DNA from: Sulfurovum sp.
GTDB taxonomy: Bacteria > Campylobacterota > Campylobacteria > Campylobacterales > Sulfurovaceae
Assembly: GCA_020721385.1 (NCBI GenBank)
Contig: DYMW01000067.1
Location: 1 to 8,058 of the forward strand
DNA length: 8,058 nucleotides
Direction: 5' to 3'
The stretch's first letter is position 1. Each line of letters starts with the position of its first letter. This document shows positions 5,853 through 8,058 of this stretch, piece by piece. The notes beneath the pieces were generated by a model. That model was given only the letters and a program-made list of their open reading frames with translations. It was not told where the DNA came from and ran no database searches. The translations under genes were made by a program, and so were the position numbers.

Positions 5853-7739
5853 TTACATGTTTAGCTTATCTGCTTCAACATACACTTCGCTTCCCATTTC
5901 TTTAAATTTCATCGACATGGCATCCATTCCAAGTTGTTTGGCGGTCTCTACATCGGTTTCTAATGTATTGGCATACTCACGAACTGCTGCCGAGATTTTC
6001 ATAGAACAAAATTTTGGCCCACACATAGAACAAAAATGTGCTACTTTAGCAGCTTCCATTGGCATGGTTGCATCGTGATATTCTCTGGCACGTTCAGGGT
6101 CAAGACCGATGTTAAATTGGTCAACCCATCTAAATTCAAATCGTGCCAAACTCATCGCGTCATCTCTGGCTCTGGCCCCTGGGTGACCTTTGGCAATATC
6201 TGCTGCATGGGCTGCGATTTTATAGGTAATGAGTCCCTCTTTGACATCGTCTCTGTTTGGTAGACCCAAATGTTCTTTTGGTGTTACGTAACAGAGCATT
6301 GCACATCCATACCAACCAATCATCGCAGCACCAATACCTGAGGTAAAGTGGTCATAACCTGGAGCAATATCGGTCGTGAGGGGTCCGAGTGTATAGAATG
6401 GAGCTTCGTGACAATATTCTAATTGTTTGTCCATGTTCTCTTTGATGAGGTGCATTGGAACGTGACCTGGCCCTTCGATAAGCGTTTGCACATCATGTTT
6501 CCATGCGATTTTGGTTAAACGCCCCAACTCTTTAAGCTCTCCAAATTGGGCTTCATCGTTCGCATCGGCTCCACTTCCAGGGCGTAATCCATCACCAAGT
6601 GAGAAAGTTACATCATAGGCTTTCATAATTTCACAAATCTCTTCAAAGTGTGTGTTCAAAAAGTTCTCTTTGTGGTGATGAATCATCCATTTAGCCATAA
6701 TAGAACCCCCACGGCTTACGATTCCTGTTACACGTTTGGCGGTCATTGGTACATGGTGCAATAACAATCCTGCATGAATGGTAAAATAGTCCACCCCTTG
6801 CTCTGCTTGTTCTATCAAGGTATCTCTAAAGACTTCCCATGTTAAATCTTCGGCAATTCCATTAACTTTCTCTAATGCTTGATAGATAGGCACGGTGCCA
6901 ATAGGAACAGGTGAGTTTCGTAAAATCCAGTCGCGTGTGGTGTGGATATTTTTACCTGTCGATAAATCCATAACGGTATCTCCACCCCAACGGGTTGACC
7001 ATACCATTTTTTCAACTTCTTCAGCGATGCTTGATGTGGTTGCAGAGTTACCAATGTTGGCGTTTACTTTTACCAAGAAGTTACGTCCAATAATCATTGG
7101 CTCAACTTCTGGGTGGTTAATGTTACAAGGAATAACCGCACGACCTTCAGCTACCTCTTTCCGTACAAATTCAGGAGTGACTATTTGGGGTAAGTTTGCT
7201 CCAAAATTTTTACCTTTAAGCCGTGCTTCACGCTCTTCATCTTGTAAATATTCAGCACTCATGGCAAGGTTTTGATTTTCACGAATGGCAATGAATTCCA
7301 TTTCAGGGGTAATGATTCCTTGTCGTGCGTACCAAAGTTGAGAAACATTTTTGCCTTTTTTGGCACGAAGTGGGGTTCTTACTAACCCTTTTGAACCTGC
7401 TGTTACGAATTCGAGTTGTTCATCGGTGTTGTACCCGTTATCCGCAGGAGCCATAATACGCCCTTGGTAGGCTTCTACATCGCCACGTGCCATAATCCAC
7501 TTTTTACGAATGGCTGGAATTCCTTCCCCCACATCTATCTCTATTGATGGGTCTGTATAGGGACCAGAGGTATCATAAACACCAAGTTTGGTGCCATTAC
7601 TTAAAGCAATTTCACGTACAGGTACACGAATATCTTTGTGTATTTTACCATTAAGGTAAACTTTTGTCGACGCAGGAAATGGTTCTCTGGTCAGTAGTTC
7701 GTTTGATGTGGTTAATGTGTCTTTGTAGGGTTTTGTCAT
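5853..7739 (-). CDS. thiC: Phosphomethylpyrimidine synthase ThiC
   Basis: ThiC is a radical-SAM enzyme that rearranges aminoimidazole ribotide (AIR) into HMP phosphate, the pyrimidine half of thiamine. At 628 residues it is full length and close to the roughly 630-residue gamma-proteobacterial form, including the N-terminal domain. Conserved blocks include QLWYARQGIITPEMEFIAIREN (mid N-terminal half), PCNINHPEVEPMIIGRNFLVKVNANIGNS, STRWGGDTVMDLSTGKNIH, RNSPVPIGTVPIYQA, SRGGSIMAKWM, SLGDGLRPGS and EGPGHVPMHLI. The non-canonical C-terminal cluster motif CSMCGPKFC provides C570, C573 and C578 (C-x2-C-x4-C). The start at 7739 has GAGG 7 nt upstream. That site lies inside a hairpin downstream of a TPP aptamer, so expression should fall when thiamine pyrophosphate is plentiful. 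It is the first gene of thiC-thiO-thiS-thiG. Confidence 0.97.
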   Translation of the reverse strand: MTKPYKDTLTTSNELLTREPFPASTKVYLNGKIHKDIRVPVREIALSNGTKLGVYDTSGPYTDPSIEIDVGEGIPAIRKKWIMARGDVEAYQGRIMAPADNGYNTDEQLEFVTAGSKGLVRTPLRAKKGKNVSQLWYARQGIITPEMEFIAIRENQNLAMSAEYLQDEEREARLKGKNFGANLPQIVTPEFVRKEVAEGRAVIPCNINHPEVEPMIIGRNFLVKVNANIGNSATTSSIAEEVEKMVWSTRWGGDTVMDLSTGKNIHTTRDWILRNSPVPIGTVPIYQALEKVNGIAEDLTWEVFRDTLIEQAEQGVDYFTIHAGLLLHHVPMTAKRVTGIVSRGGSIMAKWMIHHHKENFLNTHFEEICEIMKAYDVTFSLGDGLRPGSGADANDEAQFGELKELGRLTKIAWKHDVQTLIEGPGHVPMHLIKENMDKQLEYCHEAPFYTLGPLTTDIAPGYDHFTSGIGAAMIGWYGCAMLCYVTPKEHLGLPNRDDVKEGLITYKIAAHAADIAKGHPGARARDDAMSLARFEFRWVDQFNIGLDPERAREYHDATMPMEAAKVAHFCSMCGPKFCSMKISAAVREYANTLETDVETAKQLGMDAMSMKFKEMGSEVYVEADKLNM

Positions 7740-7742
7740 GTT

Positions 7743-7773
7743 TTTTCCTCTTTTAAAGTTAAGTAGAGGAAAA
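7743..7773 (-). promoter_or_regulatory. thiC Shine-Dalgarno sequestering hairpin (riboswitch expression platform)
   Basis: In the transcript, UUUUCCUCU (7773 to 7765) can pair with AGAGGAAAA (7751 to 7743) as a perfect 9-bp stem around a 13-base loop. The 3' arm contains the thiC Shine-Dalgarno GAGG and ends 3 nt before the ATG. No poly-U follows, so this is a translational rather than transcriptional off-switch. The 5' arm has a second partner in the aptamer's 3' end, described in the findings. Confidence 0.75.
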
Positions 7774-7844
7774 GAAAGCAGATAAATAGAACAAATATTT
7801 TATAGGATAGAACCCTAGAAATAGTGTTTTTAGATTATATACAT

Positions 7845-7944
7845 TCTCTTCCTTACGCTGGAATTATCCAGTTCAAGTTCTACGGAATCAGCAACAATGT
7901 GCTATCTCAGCCTACATCTAAAATGTATTTGGCACTCCGAGAGA
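7845..7944 (-). ncRNA. TPP riboswitch aptamer (THI element) upstream of thiC
   Basis: The minus strand carries the hallmarks of the THI element. P1 is UCUCU (7940-7944) with AGAGA (7845-7849). P2 is CGGAGU (7934-7939) with AUUCCG (7883-7888). P3 contains GCC/GGC and UACAU/AUGUA. The invariant CUGAGA lies at 7905-7910, P5 CUGG/CCAG at 7868-7871/7858-7861, and the closing segment CCAGCGUAAGGAA is present. An extra 4-bp stem (7890-7893 with 7900-7903) sits between CUGAGA and the P2 3' strand, like the facultative stem of some THI elements. It binds thiamine pyrophosphate; position and downstream hairpin indicate feedback control of the thi operon. Confidence 0.95.
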
Positions 7945-7970
7945 TGAACCCAACTTATACATGATGAAAA

Positions 7971-7976
7971 ATTATA
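7971..7976 (-). promoter_or_regulatory. Predicted -10 element of the thi operon
   Basis: A perfect TATAAT on the minus strand lies 26 bases before the riboswitch P1, so transcription would start around 7962-7965 and include the whole aptamer. No -35 hexamer is visible at the right distance, only A/T tracts (7991-8016), as is common in Campylobacterota. A weaker TATAAG at 7954-7959 would start transcription at the very edge of the aptamer and is less likely. Confidence 0.55.
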
Positions 7977-7990
7977 GTTTGCTGAATATT

Positions 7991-8016
7991 GATAATTTTT
8001 TTAGATAATTTTTTTG
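7991..8016. repeat. Tandem 13-bp T-tract repeat upstream of the thi promoter
   Basis: GATAATTTTTTTA at 7991-8003 is followed immediately by GATAATTTTTTTG at 8004-8016, differing only in the last base. A related TTTTTTTAGATAA occurs at 7996-8008 and again at 8033-8045. Read on the minus strand these are A-tracts upstream of the thi operon -10; on the plus strand they are T-tracts upstream of a possible divergent promoter. Confidence 0.6.
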
Positions 8017-8031
8017 GTCGAGACATTTTGC

Positions 8032-8048
8032 TTTTTTTTAGATAAAAT
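8032..8048 (+). promoter_or_regulatory. Possible divergent promoter reading out of the right edge
   Basis: On the plus strand a run of eight T precedes AGATAAAAT, giving a TAAAAT -10 candidate at 8043-8048. T-tracts about 13 and 37 bp further upstream give the periodic pattern seen in C. jejuni sigma-70 promoters. No plus-strand gene start is visible before the window ends, so this is a suggestion only. Confidence 0.35.
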
Positions 8049-8058
8049 TACATTTTAA

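Noticed and set aside
5719..6078. Plus-strand open frame of 119 codons across the thiC-thiO junction
   Set aside because: Antisense to conserved ThiC and ThiO sequence; the hydrophobic look comes from reading the complement of charged Lys/Glu codons.
6727..6733. TGTTACA matches to the HP1021 box inside thiC (also in thiO and sat-like coding regions)
   Set aside because: Single copies inside conserved coding sequence at about the chance rate for a degenerate 7-mer; no clustering or promoter context.
6872..7054. Minus-strand 60-codon frame within thiC
   Set aside because: An out-of-frame reading of thiC codons encoding conserved ThiC sequence; no frameshift is needed in thiC.
6895..7275. Plus-strand open frame of 126 codons inside thiC
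   Set aside because: It is fully antisense to highly conserved ThiC blocks, and I see no recognisable protein signature in its translation.
7806..7828. Small hairpin TAGG/CCTA in the linker between aptamer and Shine-Dalgarno hairpin
   Set aside because: Only 4 bp plus an interrupted extension and no U-run, so it supports neither a terminator nor a conserved regulatory element.
7834..7839. TATAAT just downstream of the riboswitch on the minus strand, a possible internal promoter bypassing the aptamer
   Set aside because: No -35 or A-tract phasing upstream, and the bases lie in an AT-rich linker where such a hexamer is easily found by chance.
1..8058. CRISPR arrays, insertion sequences, phage genes, toxin-antitoxin pairs or tRNA genes
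   Set aside because: The window is almost fully covered by recognisable housekeeping genes and their leaders; I found no direct-repeat array, transposase motif or tRNA-like cloverleaf.

Overview
This window most likely comes from a free-living member of the Campylobacterota (formerly Epsilonproteobacteria). The best evidence is the order ispDF – orphan response regulator – Sat-like protein – pgpA, which from memory matches Campylobacter jejuni Cj1607–Cj1610; ispDF also lies next to the regulator HP1021 in Helicobacter pylori. The fused IspDF enzyme, AT-rich promoters without a clear -35 box, and moderately low G+C fit as well. The base composition looks too high for Arcobacter, so a Sulfurimonas/Sulfurovum-type organism is more likely, but the genus cannot be fixed from this sequence.

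All recognised genes lie on the minus strand, so the biological order runs from right to left. At the right end (7945-8058) is an AT-rich control region with T-tract repeats, a promoter for the thiamine operon and possibly a divergent promoter for a gene beyond the window. A TPP riboswitch follows (7845-7944), then a hairpin that buries the thiC Shine-Dalgarno sequence (7743-7773). The thiamine operon is thiC (pyrimidine branch), thiO, thiS and thiG (thiazole branch). thiS overlaps thiO by ATGA, and thiG starts one base after thiS.

A 102-bp intergenic region (3669-3770) carries a TATAAT promoter and a cluster of GTTAC-core sites. Two of these sites are perfect matches to the H. pylori HP1021 box. 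It precedes the second operon: ispDF (isoprenoid MEP pathway), an HP1021/Cj1608-type atypical response regulator, a sulfate-adenylyltransferase-like protein with altered active-site motifs, and pgpA (phosphatidylglycerol synthesis), which is cut by the left edge. Genes in this operon overlap or are separated by only 17 bp.

The two operons meet metabolically at 1-deoxy-D-xylulose 5-phosphate, which ThiG consumes for thiazole and which also feeds the pathway containing IspDF. The most interesting signals are the probable autoregulatory box cluster upstream of the atypical regulator's operon, the degenerate ATP-sulfurylase encoded beside that regulator, and a riboswitch whose competing pairings can be drawn from the sequence.
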